Shown here in pieces: positions 14,716 through 22,174 of a stretch of 26,244 nt of DNA (positions are counted from its first letter, which is position 1; every line of letters starts with the position of its first letter). This DNA is from Oscillospiraceae bacterium (GTDB taxonomy: Bacteria > Bacillota_A > Clostridia > Oscillospirales > Oscillospiraceae). The stretch covers positions 1 to 26,244 of the forward strand of contig JAFQDR010000206.1 in NCBI GenBank assembly GCA_017415945.1, read 5' to 3'. The position numbers and the translations under genes were made by a program. A model generated the notes under the pieces. That model did not search any database, was not told the origin of the DNA, and worked only from the letters and a program-made list of their open reading frames with translations.

Positions 14716-14886
14716 TCAGTCGTCCCCGCACTCTATGTATATTCGCTCACATTCCATCTGTGCCGCCGCCAAAATCTGTACCGCCTTGTGCCCATTGCTG
14801 CGCGTAAATTCTTCTTCCGTCAAGATGCGCCGCGCTTGCTCCACCGCTCGAAACAGCAGAAGATACATTTCTTTGTAACTTTCCAT
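14716..14886 (-). CDS. 56-aa protein of unknown function, divergent from an XRE regulator
   Basis: A short reading frame with strong signals of being real: GGAGG 7 nt before the ATG at 14886 and a consensus promoter (TTGACA, 17 bp, TATGAT) about 30 nt further upstream. The product is predicted to be mostly helical and charged, starting MESYKEMYLLLFRAVEQARR, with two cysteines near the C-terminus (MECERIYIECGDD) and no membrane segment or signal peptide. I do not recognise a family. It is divergent from an XRE regulator and its -10 box lies at the centre of a perfect operator dyad, so it is very probably the regulated target. Confidence 0.75.
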   Translation of the reverse strand: MESYKEMYLLLFRAVEQARRILTEEEFTRSNGHKAVQILAAAQMECERIYIECGDD

Positions 14887-14900
14887 ATCCCACCTCCAAA

Positions 14901-14967
14901 ATTCTAATACAGAATTATCATAATTCTGATATGGAATTATGTCAACATTTCGGAATGCTACAATTCC
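14901..14967. promoter_or_regulatory. Shared operator/promoter array between the 56-aa gene and the XRE gene
   Basis: The minus promoter is TTGACA (14940-14945) and TATGAT (14917-14922) with 17 bp. The 19-bp dyad CAGAATTATCATAATTCTG (14910-14928) is centred on the -10 box. ATTCT/AGAAT-type half-sites begin at 14901, 14911, 14923, 14933, 14952 and 14963, mostly 10-12 bp apart (one 19-bp gap), thus nearly on one helix face. A weaker plus-strand -10, TACAAT (14959-14964), overlaps the last half-site and may serve the XRE gene. Confidence 0.8.
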
Positions 14968-14991
14968 AAAAAAGAAGTTTTCGGTGATATA

Positions 14992-15240
14992 ATGAAGACA
15001 AGAAAGCAGGATTACGGCAGCAGCAACATGATCGGCAAACAGGTCTATCTGCTGCGTGTGGAAAAGAACATCAAGCAGCGGGATTTTATTGCCCGACTGC
15101 AGGCAAACGGCTTGGACATCAATCCCACCAGCTATTCCAAGCTGGAAGGACAGCTGCGTGGTGCCACAGACAAGGAAGTCTACCATATTGCAAAAGCCCT
15201 CGGTGTCCCCATGGAAGCCCTGTTCCCCAAAGATGAATAA
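14992..15240 (+). CDS. XRE-family helix-turn-helix regulator
   Basis: An 82-residue DNA-binding protein made of little more than one Cro/CI-type helix-turn-helix domain: IGKQVYLLRVEKNIKQRDFIARL, then TSYSKLEGQLRGATDKEVYHIAKALGVPMEALFP. There is no extra sensor domain. The start at 14992 has only a weak GGTGAT ahead of it; a later ATG (15028, MIGKQ) would keep the whole domain but has no better ribosome site. It is divergent from the 56-aa gene and likely binds the half-site array between them, repressing both genes. A toxin-antitoxin role is possible but unproven, since the partner is unrecognised. Confidence 0.88.
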   Translation: MKTRKQDYGSSNMIGKQVYLLRVEKNIKQRDFIARLQANGLDINPTSYSKLEGQLRGATDKEVYHIAKALGVPMEALFPKDE

Positions 15241-15248
15241 CATAAAAT

Positions 15249-15287
15249 AACCCCTATCGTCCGTTGCAGACGATAGGGGTTTCTTTT
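15249..15287. terminator. Shared terminator between convergent genes
   Basis: A perfect 13-bp stem (15249-15261 with 15269-15281) with a 7-nt loop, followed by TCTTTT on the plus strand and preceded by an A-rich run for the minus direction. It separates the XRE gene from the convergent hydrolase gene. Confidence 0.88.
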
Positions 15288-15315
15288 AATTAAATGGTAG
15301 AGATTCAATCGAAGC

Positions 15316-16611
15316 TTACTTTGCTTCTGCGTTTTCCTTCTTGCCCAGCTTGATCATCAGAACAACAACTGCCAGACCCAGAACGCAAATACCAACCATC
15401 AGACCGGTGTTGATGGGATTTTCAACGGTAACGGTTTCAACAGCGGGAGCTTCTTCTACGGGAGCGTTCAGAGACAGAGAAGCAACGGACTGACCTTCTT
15501 CACCGCGGTAAATGGGGTACTGGGTACGGGTTTCAGCGGTGATCTCGTCCATGGACAGGCTGGTCCAAACAACGGTGTCATAAGGACGGATGTACATGGT
15601 CTGGTTGGACAGGTCGTATGCTACGGTGTACTGAGTGTAGCTTGCTGCGGAACCTTCGATAGAGGTGTCTTCAACGGGACGGTTGTTGGTAGCCATGATG
15701 CCTGCGCCGCGAGCCAGCATTTCGTCATTGGGAATATTGTTGCCTTCCGCACAGAAGTAACGGGACATTGCCAGACGAACCAGACGGTCAGGAGCGGTCA
15801 TGCCGCCGGGCATAGCTGCTTCAGCGCCGGTGGGGGTGCCTTCAACGGTAATGTTTTCCAGAGTGATGGAGTCGATGCCCTTTGCTTCCAGAGCGGTGGA
15901 GTCGCCAATGTAGTTAGCGAAGTTTTCCATCTGCCAGTCGTAGGGAGGAGAGTTGGTCATAACACCGATGGAGTCATATACAGTGTAGAAGCCTGCGTGT
16001 TCGGTGTCAGCAGCTTCGATAACGATGCCGCGGCCATTGGGGTCAACAAAGTTAAAGTGCAGAGTTGCGGTCAGGTCGGAGCCGGGGATGCCGGGAACGT
16101 CCAGAGCCTGAATGTTGGTGCGTTCACACAGCTCAATGACTTCGTCGATGGTGCCGCACTGTGCCAGAATGTAAGTAACGCCTTCCATAGCGGACATTAC
16201 TTCATTGCCTTCGGGAACGTCTTCGGGCAGAGTTTCGGTGCCTTCGTCCAGGAACAGCAGACCGCCGGTCAGACCTGCGTCATTGATGCCGTCCAGCAGA
16301 GCGTAGGAGTCGGAGAAGGACATACCGATCACGGTGTGTTCTGCAACGACGTCACCGGTAACAAAGGGGATTGCTTCGCCCTTGGGGTAGGATACCAGAT
16401 AAGATGCTGCGATGTAAGAACCGTTTTCGCCGAATACGTTGTAGCTGTTGTCCATGTCACAGGTACGGAACCAGTAAACGTCGCCTTCAGCGCTGGTCAG
16501 CTCCAGAGCGGAGCAAGCGGATGCGGTGGGTGCGGTGATCACCATTGCAAACAAAACCATAACGATGGTCAGCATAGAGGTCACGCGCTTGAACTTCTTT
16601 GTGAATAACAT
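15316..16611 (-). CDS. Exported, membrane-anchored choloylglycine hydrolase-family (Ntn) amidase
   Basis: A 431-residue linear-amide C-N hydrolase of the bile salt hydrolase/penicillin V acylase family. Residues 1-32 are a signal peptide (KKFKR, hydrophobic core, cut after TASA). The residue after the cut is C33, which aligns with the N-terminal nucleophile of the family. Other family active-site residues are in place: R49 and D52 (YWFRTCDMD), N110 (LLDGINDAGL), N220 (MTNSPPYDWQ) and R275 (TAPDRLVRL). A hydrophobic segment near 400-421 followed by KLGKKENAEAK should anchor it with the enzyme outside. Most characterised bile salt hydrolases are cytoplasmic, so export is notable. Substrate (bile salts, penicillin V, acyl-homoserine lactones or others) cannot be fixed. 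AGGAGG precedes the ATG. Confidence 0.88.
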   Translation of the reverse strand: MLFTKKFKRVTSMLTIVMVLFAMVITAPTASACSALELTSAEGDVYWFRTCDMDNSYNVFGENGSYIAASYLVSYPKGEAIPFVTGDVVAEHTVIGMSFSDSYALLDGINDAGLTGGLLFLDEGTETLPEDVPEGNEVMSAMEGVTYILAQCGTIDEVIELCERTNIQALDVPGIPGSDLTATLHFNFVDPNGRGIVIEAADTEHAGFYTVYDSIGVMTNSPPYDWQMENFANYIGDSTALEAKGIDSITLENITVEGTPTGAEAAMPGGMTAPDRLVRLAMSRYFCAEGNNIPNDEMLARGAGIMATNNRPVEDTSIEGSAASYTQYTVAYDLSNQTMYIRPYDTVVWTSLSMDEITAETRTQYPIYRGEEGQSVASLSLNAPVEEAPAVETVTVENPINTGLMVGICVLGLAVVVLMIKLGKKENAEAK

Positions 16612-16677
16612 TGCTGTTTTCCTCCTTATGTCTTTCTTTCGATGTATTTCTCTCCGAATACACCAATATCTGACCTC

Positions 16678-16706
16678 ATCTTACAACATCGTCATTTGAT
16701 TGTCAA
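16678..16706 (-). promoter_or_regulatory. Promoter of the Ntn amidase gene
   Basis: Minus-strand TTGACA (16701-16706) and TAAGAT (16678-16683) are spaced 17 bp, leaving a leader of about 60 nt with AGGAGG. About 60 bp further upstream is a second AT-rich TATAAT-containing stretch that I do not call. The rest of 16612-17102 holds only repeats and a terminator. Confidence 0.75.
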
Positions 16707-16870
16707 TCTTTCCCACATTGCTGAAAACTTTTTTATTTTCACCTCGCTGTTCAAAAAAATTATATCGTATACAATAAAATCTTTTCATTCGCTCGCAAAC
16801 ATCACATTCTGTTTACACCACATTTTTGTGTTTCCTCCGCGCACACTCTCTCATGTGCTCCACCGCACCG

Positions 16871-16940
16871 TGTAGGGTCGAACTGCGTTCGCCCATTCAA
16901 CCCAATTCCACCATGCGGGCGAACACAGTTCGCCCCTACA
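16871..16940. repeat. Pair of opposed GTAGGG-family hairpin repeats
   Basis: TGTAGGG with arms near CGAAC/GTTCG (16876-16894) faces GGGCGAAC/GTTCGCCC ending in CCTACA (16917-16940). The two units are inverted relative to each other, making one larger inverted repeat of about 70 bp. Confidence 0.8.
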
Positions 16941-16985
16941 TTTCAACCAACAACCTCCGCCGTACCCGCAGCTTCCCGCAAATGT

Positions 16986-17018
16986 AAAAACCGAGGTGCA
17001 TTGCACCTCGGCTTTTTT
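16986..17018. terminator. Bidirectional terminator of the flavoprotein operon
   Basis: A 9-bp GC-rich stem CCGAGGTGC/GCACCTCGG with loop ATT, flanked by five A before and six T after. In the minus direction it ends the dihydrofolate reductase-flavoprotein operon. Confidence 0.85.
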
Positions 17019-17071
17019 CGGGCGAACAAGGTTCTTCCCTATATTTCTCTAAATCGCCGCACCTCTGATAT

Positions 17072-17099
17072 GGCGGCGGGAGCAAGCACCCGCCCTACA
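17072..17099. repeat. GTAGGG-family hairpin repeat
   Basis: Arms GGCGGG (17075-17080) and CCCGCC (17089-17094) end in CCTACA, the conserved flank of the family. It sits directly after the stop codon of the COG2509-type gene on the minus strand. Confidence 0.7.
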
Positions 17100-17102
17100 A
17101 CA

Positions 17103-18680
17103 TCATGTGCGATATCTTCCGATCACAGCCTCTGCGCAGCGGATGCCATCAACGGCAGCACTGGTGATGCCCCCTGCATAGCCCGCACCCTCGCCGCAGG
17201 GGTACAGCCCTTTTACGTTCAGGCTCTGGTAATCCTCACCGCGCACAATGCGCACGGGGCTGGAGCTGCGGGTCTCGGGGCCCGTCAGCACTGCATCGGG
17301 GTGGTCGAAGCCGTGGAGCTTCTTCCCCAGTGCGGGGATTGCACGCGCCATGACATCGGTAATCACTTCGGGGAGAACCTCCCGCAGATCACCGTAGACC
17401 ACACCGGGCTCATAGGTGGGCTTCACACTGCGGCTGCCCGTACTGGGCTTGCCCGCAAGGAAATCCCCCACCAGCTGACAAGGGGCACGGTAGTCTCCGC
17501 CCCCGTAGGCATAGGCAGCCCGCTCGATCTCACGCTGCCACTCCATGCCGCTGAGCACGTGATCAGAGGGGAAATCCTCGGGCATGAGGGTCACCAGCAG
17601 GGCGGCATTGGCGTTGCTGCCCCCACGGCCCGAATAGCTCATTCCGTTGGTGCACACGCCCCCCTCCTCGCTGGCCGCGGCAAACACATAGCCGCCGGGG
17701 CACATACAGAAGGTATAGGCACTGCCTCCCTCGGGGAGGTGTACATTCAAATTATAGCTGACGGGAGGCAGATGCTTCCCACGGGACATGCCGTACTGGG
17801 CCTTGTCCACCATATCCTGCAAATGCTCGATGCGCACACCCATGGAGAAAGCCTTCTGGGTCATGTGCACACCCATGTCATGGAGCCATGTGAAGGTATC
17901 GCGGGCACTGTGGCCGATGGCAAGGATCACGTCATCGGTTTCGATCACCTCGCTGCCGTTGACAATAACGCCTGTTACGGTGCCATGGTCCACCTGCAGC
18001 CCCGTGACCTTGGCACCGAAACGCACCTCACCGCCTCCGTCAATGACGGTTTGGCGAATATTCCGCACCACCTTCACCAGCACATCGGTGCCGATGTGGG
18101 GCTTATTGTCATACACAATGCTCTGCTTCGCCCCATGGGCCACAAATTCACGGAGCACATAGCCGATGCGGGGGTCGTGGGTGTTGGTATTCAGCTTCCC
18201 ATCGGAGAAGGTGCCTGCGCCCCCCTCCCCGAACTGGACATTGTTTTCCGTATCCAGCACGCCGTTCTTGTGGAAATTTTCCACCGCCCGCTGACGGGAA
18301 TCCACATCCCCGCCCCGCTCCAAAACCATGGGGCGCAGCCCCGCCTTGGTCAGCAGCAGAGCCGCGAACATCCCACCGGGACCGAAGCCCACCACAACGG
18401 GGCGCTTTTCGCTCTTGGCGGTGGGAATGTCGTATGCAAAGGCAGGCTTGACCACCGCCTGCTTGCAGCGTGCGGCAACCGCAACCTCGTCGCCGTCAAT
18501 GGTCAGAGCCACCGCATATACATAATGGATGTCATTTTTCCGTCTGGCATCCAGAGATTTCTTATAAATCGAAAAAGAGGTGAAGTCCTCCACCCGCAGC
18601 TTCAGCTCCCGGGCCGCAAGCTTTTGCAGCCGCTTCTCGCTTTCACCGGGACGGAGCTTCAGATTGTTCACAACGATCAT
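17103..18680 (-). CDS. COG2509-type FAD-dependent dehydrogenase of unknown substrate
   Basis: A 525-residue flavoprotein. About 85 N-terminal residues form a small alpha/beta domain (LRPGESEKRLQKLAARELKL), then the FAD-binding motif VVVGFGPGG (96-103). Family segments NVQFGEGGAGTFSDGKLNT, ILAIGHSARDTFTWL and the C-terminal LYPCGEGAGYAGGITSAAVDG are clear. Members are conserved in Clostridia and named uncharacterised FAD-dependent dehydrogenases; the substrate is unknown. The start is the ATG forming an ATGA overlap with the stop of the upstream BaiN-like gene, with GGAGG 9 nt ahead; an ATG 14 codons earlier lies inside that gene. It is last in a three-gene minus-strand operon. Confidence 0.88.
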   Translation of the reverse strand: MIVVNNLKLRPGESEKRLQKLAARELKLRVEDFTSFSIYKKSLDARRKNDIHYVYAVALTIDGDEVAVAARCKQAVVKPAFAYDIPTAKSEKRPVVVGFGPGGMFAALLLTKAGLRPMVLERGGDVDSRQRAVENFHKNGVLDTENNVQFGEGGAGTFSDGKLNTNTHDPRIGYVLREFVAHGAKQSIVYDNKPHIGTDVLVKVVRNIRQTVIDGGGEVRFGAKVTGLQVDHGTVTGVIVNGSEVIETDDVILAIGHSARDTFTWLHDMGVHMTQKAFSMGVRIEHLQDMVDKAQYGMSRGKHLPPVSYNLNVHLPEGGSAYTFCMCPGGYVFAAASEEGGVCTNGMSYSGRGGSNANAALLVTLMPEDFPSDHVLSGMEWQREIERAAYAYGGGDYRAPCQLVGDFLAGKPSTGSRSVKPTYEPGVVYGDLREVLPEVITDVMARAIPALGKKLHGFDHPDAVLTGPETRSSSPVRIVRGEDYQSLNVKGLYPCGEGAGYAGGITSAAVDGIRCAEAVIGRYRT

Positions 18681-19882
18681 CCGTGCAGCCCTCCTGCCAT
18701 GGCCCCGCTGCTCCATGCCCACTGCAGGTTGTAGCCGCCGCAGTCGCCGTCAACATCCAGCACCTCGCCGCAGGCATACAAGCCCGACACCAGACGGCTT
18801 TCCATGGTGTGGGGGTCAAATTCCGAGGTCTTGATGCCGCCTGCGGTCACCTGTGCGGAATCAAAGCCCCCTGTACCGATGGCACGAATTACAAAATTCT
18901 TTGCGACTGTGGCGCATTTATTCAAATCCTTGCCGCTCAAATCTCCGATATGCTCGGCGGACACCCCTGCAGCACGGCAGACGGTTCTGCCCAGCTTATT
19001 GTGGAGGACGCCCGTAAACAGATCCTCGGTGCTGAGCATGGGCAGCGCCTCGGCACGCTGCTGCAGCATCCCGAAAATATCCTTCACCGTATGGTCGGGC
19101 AGGAAGTCCAGAATCACATCGCAGGCCCCGCCTGTGCTGACCTCACGGCTCAGCTCAAAGACGGCAATGCCGCTGATACCCTTTTCCGTGAACTGCACCT
19201 CGCCGCGGTTCTCGGCAACGGTCTTGCCCTTCCGCTCCAAGCGAATGGCAGCCTGTGCCCGAACGCCCTTGAGGCTGCGGGGGTAGGGACTGTCGGAAGT
19301 GATTTGGGTCAGTGCGGGATACAATGCAGTACGGCTGTGTCCCAGAGACCGGAGGATGGTGTACCCATCGGTAACGCCCCCCAGCTTGCTGCCTGCGCAG
19401 CCGCCGCAGGCCACGATGACCTTGTCCGCATAGTCCTTGCCCCCTTCGGTTTCCACCATGAAGCCCTTCTTGGTGCGGGTCACAGCGGTCACGGGAGCAC
19501 CTGCCTTCAGCTCCACCCCTGCGGCATCAATGGCAAAACGCAGCACATCCAGCACAGAGTTGGCAGAGTCGGACAGGGGGTACATTCTGCCGCCCTCCCC
19601 TTCCGCAGTCAGCAAGCCCAGACTGCCGAACAGCTCCAGAGTGTCACGAACGTTCAGTGCCTCCAATGCGGGACGAACAAAATTGGGGTTCTGTCCGTGG
19701 TAGTTGGACACGGTGGCATTGAGATTGGTCAAATTGCAGCGGCCGTTGCCTGTGGCAAGGAGCTTGCGCCCCACGCGGGCCTGCCGCTCATATAAAATCA
19801 CGCGGTCTTCCCCGCTGCGGGATGCGGCATAGGCAGCCATGAGCCCCGCCGCGCCGCCGCCGATAATGGCAACTGTCTTCAT
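18677..19882 (-). CDS. BaiN/YhiN (HI0933)-family flavoprotein
   Basis: A 401-residue NAD(P)/FAD-dependent oxidoreductase. The FAD dinucleotide motif IIGGGAAGL is at 6-14, the family hallmark RVGRKLLATGNGRCNLTN at 36-53, and the C-terminal GLYACGEVLDVDGDCGGYNLQWAWSSG segment is complete. In Clostridium scindens a member named BaiN was proposed to reduce bile acid intermediates, but the family is widespread in bacteria that do not dehydroxylate bile acids, and no bai operon genes are here. It starts 3 nt after the dihydrofolate reductase stop with only a weak ribosome site, so it likely depends on coupling, and overlaps the next gene by ATGA. Confidence 0.9.
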   Translation of the reverse strand: MKTVAIIGGGAAGLMAAYAASRSGEDRVILYERQARVGRKLLATGNGRCNLTNLNATVSNYHGQNPNFVRPALEALNVRDTLELFGSLGLLTAEGEGGRMYPLSDSANSVLDVLRFAIDAAGVELKAGAPVTAVTRTKKGFMVETEGGKDYADKVIVACGGCAGSKLGGVTDGYTILRSLGHSRTALYPALTQITSDSPYPRSLKGVRAQAAIRLERKGKTVAENRGEVQFTEKGISGIAVFELSREVSTGGACDVILDFLPDHTVKDIFGMLQQRAEALPMLSTEDLFTGVLHNKLGRTVCRAAGVSAEHIGDLSGKDLNKCATVAKNFVIRAIGTGGFDSAQVTAGGIKTSEFDPHTMESRLVSGLYACGEVLDVDGDCGGYNLQWAWSSGAMAGGLHG

Positions 19883-19885
19883 AGC

Positions 19886-20365
19886 TCAAATTCTTTCGTA
19901 TGTGCTGAACTGATAGCGAATGCCCTCATGCTCTGCCCATTCCTCAGCCTGTACGCACTGCCAGTCGTCGGCAGCATCCAGATCGGGGAAGAAAGAGTCG
20001 GAGAAGGGCGCAGCGTCGATCTTGGTCAGGTGCACCTTGGTGAGTATAGGGTAAAATTCCTTGAACACACTGGCACCGCCAATGACGAAGCAGCGTTCAT
20101 AGGCCTTGGCCTTTTCCAGTGCTTCTTCCATGCCATGTACCACTTCCGCACCATCGATAGTGATAGACTGACGAGTGATGACGATGTTATGGCGATTCTT
20201 CAAAGGCTTGCCGCCGGGGAAGTCCCCCAGAGTCTTTCTGCCAACGATAACCGCGTGACCTGTGGTCAGCTCTCTGAAACGAACACGGTCAGCGGGGACT
20301 ACCAGAGGCTGGGTGCCCTGTGCGCCAATGCCCCAGTCGGAATATACTGCTACTACTGCTTCCAT
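19886..20365 (-). CDS. folA: Dihydrofolate reductase
   Basis: A 159-residue cytosolic enzyme making tetrahydrofolate from dihydrofolate with NADPH. Signature parts are WGIG (11-14), PADRVRF with acidic residue D26, VGRKTLGDFPGG (41-52), NIVITRQ and the NADPH-binding FVIGGASVFKEF. The tryptophan usually found next to the active-site aspartate (PW..PAD in E. coli) is replaced by leucine (PLVVPAD). No thymidylate synthase gene adjoins it. AGGAG stands 8 nt before the ATG. It is the first gene of an operon with two flavoproteins, which does not suggest an obvious shared pathway. Confidence 0.93.
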   Translation of the reverse strand: MEAVVAVYSDWGIGAQGTQPLVVPADRVRFRELTTGHAVIVGRKTLGDFPGGKPLKNRHNIVITRQSITIDGAEVVHGMEEALEKAKAYERCFVIGGASVFKEFYPILTKVHLTKIDAAPFSDSFFPDLDAADDWQCVQAEEWAEHEGIRYQFSTYERI

Positions 20366-20419
20366 AGAAACATCTCCTTATTGTATGGTAAATGAGAAAT
20401 ATACATATTGTAACATCTT

Positions 20420-20448
20420 ATTATACCCCATTGACGGGATGAAGTAAA
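20420..20448 (-). promoter_or_regulatory. Promoter of the folA operon
   Basis: Minus-strand TTTACT (20443-20448) and TATAAT (20420-20425) are spaced 17 bp, about 55 nt before the folA ATG. Confidence 0.65.
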
Positions 20449-20467
20449 TTCCAATTTTCCGCTCCCT

Positions 20468-20545
20468 TGTAGGGGTGGATATCATCCGCCTCAAACGTCC
20501 CTTTCTGCTGCGCAGATGCGGGCGGATACTATCCGCCCCTACGGG
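20468..20545. repeat. Pair of opposed GTAGGG-family hairpin repeats
   Basis: TTGTAGGG with arms GGTGGAT/ATCCGCC (20474-20490, one G-T pair) faces GGCGGAT/ATCCGCC (20521-20537) ending in CCCTACGGG. They lie between the divergent folA and dpaA genes and create a spurious in-frame upstream extension of dpaA. Confidence 0.8.
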
Positions 20546-20641
20546 ATCGTACTCCCGTCCACCATCCCCCACATCCTCCAAAAACATGGTGGCAAATCCC
20601 CCCTCCCTTCCGCATACAATGACAGAGAAGGAGGTGGTTCT

Positions 20642-21460
20642 TTGATTTTCACCCTATTGGGCGGCGATCTGCGGAGTGTGTACCTGTGCCGCCGTCTGCT
20701 GAAAGACGGATACGCCGTACAGTCCTACGGCTTGGAGCTGTCCGATGTGCCCCATGGCTGCCGCCGTGAGACCCTCGCCCACGCCCTTGGGGGTACAGAC
20801 TGCGTGGTGCTGCCCAACCCCACCGCAGACGGCACCCTGCTGCGGGCTCCATACAGCTGCGCACCCATTTCCTTGGAGGCTGTTGCGGCGGCATTACCCA
20901 AGGGAATACCCGTGTTCGGCGGCGGGAAATGCGCCCTGCCCATGACCGACCTGACCGCCATTGGGTCTATGGCAGTTGGAAACGCAGTCCTCACCGCCCA
21001 ATGTGCTCTGCTGCTGATCCTGCAAAACACCCACCGCAGTCTCATGGGACAAAGCATTCTGATTACGGGGGCGGGCCGCATCGGCACCCTGCTGGGGCTG
21101 CAGCTAAAAGCCTTGGGAGCCGAGGTCACTCTATCCTCCCGTGATCCTGTCCGCAGAGCATGGTGCACCGCCATAGGCATGACCGCTCTCCACACCCATG
21201 CACTCGCCCCCGTGCTGCCCGCTGCGGATATGGTCATCAACACCGTTCCCGCCCCTGTGCTGGATGAGAACGCCCTGTCTTTGCTGCCGCGGAACACATT
21301 GCTGCTGGAGCTGGCCTCTCTTCCCGGCGGCTTCGACCCAACCGCTGCGGAAGCCATGGGTCTGCGGCCGATCATGGGCAGGGGCCTCCCGGGAAAATTC
21401 ACCCCCGCAGGGGCAGCGGACATTATCGCCGAAACCATTTATAAGGAGTTGAAGCTATGA
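20642..21460 (+). CDS. dpaA: Dipicolinate synthase subunit A
   Basis: A 272-residue NADPH-dependent subunit that, with DpaB, oxidises dihydrodipicolinate (or its precursor) to dipicolinic acid in the mother cell during sporulation. The N-terminal part (LLGGDLRSVYLCRRLLKDGY) and the central Rossmann motif ILITGAGRIGTLLG (139-152) are typical of SpoVFA. I choose the TTG at 20642, with AGGAGG exactly 7 nt before it; the first in-frame ATG (20516) lies within hairpin repeats and has no ribosome site. The stop overlaps the dpaB start as ATGA. Regulation by a sporulation sigma factor is expected, but I could not find a convincing site. Confidence 0.9.
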   Translation: MIFTLLGGDLRSVYLCRRLLKDGYAVQSYGLELSDVPHGCRRETLAHALGGTDCVVLPNPTADGTLLRAPYSCAPISLEAVAAALPKGIPVFGGGKCALPMTDLTAIGSMAVGNAVLTAQCALLLILQNTHRSLMGQSILITGAGRIGTLLGLQLKALGAEVTLSSRDPVRRAWCTAIGMTALHTHALAPVLPAADMVINTVPAPVLDENALSLLPRNTLLLELASLPGGFDPTAAEAMGLRPIMGRGLPGKFTPAGAADIIAETIYKELKL

Positions 21461-22032
21461 CAGACAAACTGCGTGTGGGCCTTGCCATGTGCGGGTCCTT
21501 CTGTACCTTCGAGAAGGTGCTGAACATTGCGGAACAATTCAAAGATCGTTATGACCTAACTGCTATTTTGTCGGAGACCGCCGCAGGCACCGACACCCGC
21601 TTCGGGAAAGCAGAGCATTTCATTGAGAAGCTGGAAGCTCTGACAGGCAAACCTGTCATCCGCAGCATCACCGATGCGGAGCCCATCGGCCCCAAGGGGA
21701 TGCTGGATGTGCTGGTCATTGCCCCCTGCACAGGCAACACCCTTGCAAAACTGGCCCACGGCATCACCGACACCGCCGTGACCATGGCCGCCAAGTCCCA
21801 TCTGCGCAACGGCAGACCACTATGTATAGCGTTCACCACGAACGACGGGCTGTCGGTTACGCTACAAAATGTTGGGGCAATGCTCACCCGCAAAAATGTG
21901 TATTTTGTGCCTTTCCACCAAGACGACCCCTTTGGCAAGCCCAATTCTCTGGGGGCAGACTTTACAAAATTGGAACAAAGCTTTCAGGCAGCGGTTGACC
22001 ATAAACAGCTCCAGCCCCTGCTTGTTCCGTAA
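21457..22032 (+). CDS. dpaB: Dipicolinate synthase subunit B (flavoprotein)
   Basis: A 191-residue flavoprotein-fold subunit (SpoVFB). The start VGLAMCGSFCTFEKVL, the central VLVIAPCTGNTLAKLAHGITDTAV and NVYFVPFHQDDPFGKPNSL near the C-terminus match the family throughout. AAGGAG stands 8 nt before the ATG, which overlaps the dpaA stop, so the two subunits are made together. Dipicolinic acid with calcium fills the spore core and gives heat resistance. Many Clostridia lack DpaAB and use an electron-transfer flavoprotein instead, so its presence is informative about lineage. Confidence 0.94.
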   Translation: MTDKLRVGLAMCGSFCTFEKVLNIAEQFKDRYDLTAILSETAAGTDTRFGKAEHFIEKLEALTGKPVIRSITDAEPIGPKGMLDVLVIAPCTGNTLAKLAHGITDTAVTMAAKSHLRNGRPLCIAFTTNDGLSVTLQNVGAMLTRKNVYFVPFHQDDPFGKPNSLGADFTKLEQSFQAAVDHKQLQPLLVP

Positions 22033-22046
22033 TTTCCCCTTTTTTC

Positions 22047-22081
22047 GGGGCAGAAGGTTACATCTGCCCCATCGTTTGTTT
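22047..22081 (+). terminator. Terminator of dpaAB
   Basis: An 8-bp stem GGGGCAGA/TCTGCCCC (22047-22054 with 22063-22070) is followed by a T-rich tail. It starts 14 nt after the dpaB stop. A second weak hairpin, AAAGTC/GACTTT followed by T7, lies about 35 nt further on. Confidence 0.7.
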
Positions 22082-22174
22082 CAAATAGTTACAATTCGGT
22101 AAAGTCAAGACCTTTGGAGACTTTTTTTCACATTTTCACAAATTTCGTTACTTTGCCGAAAATGCCCGAATCGG

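Noticed and set aside
14716..15243. Longer 175-codon version of the 56-aa protein
   Set aside because: The upstream part is antisense to the XRE gene and crosses the operator array; the strong ribosome site and promoter fit only the ATG at 14886.
16740..16790. Second promoter/operator upstream of the Ntn amidase gene (ATTGTATACGATATAAT)
   Set aside because: The -35 partner (TGAAAA) is weak and a far better promoter lies closer to the gene; the dyad is imperfect and A/T-rich.
17001..18734. 577-codon open frame on the plus strand opposite the COG2509 gene
   Set aside because: It begins inside a terminator/repeat area and mirrors the real flavoprotein gene; no family features.
18677..19882. 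Bile acid 7-dehydroxylation locus based on the BaiN-like gene
   Set aside because: No other bai genes are present and the family is widespread outside bile-acid metabolism, so only a weak link is kept in the findings.
20611..20622. CATACAATG as a sporulation sigma (E/K) -10 box for dpaA
   Set aside because: Transcription would start at or inside the ribosome site, and no matching -35 element is seen at the right distance.
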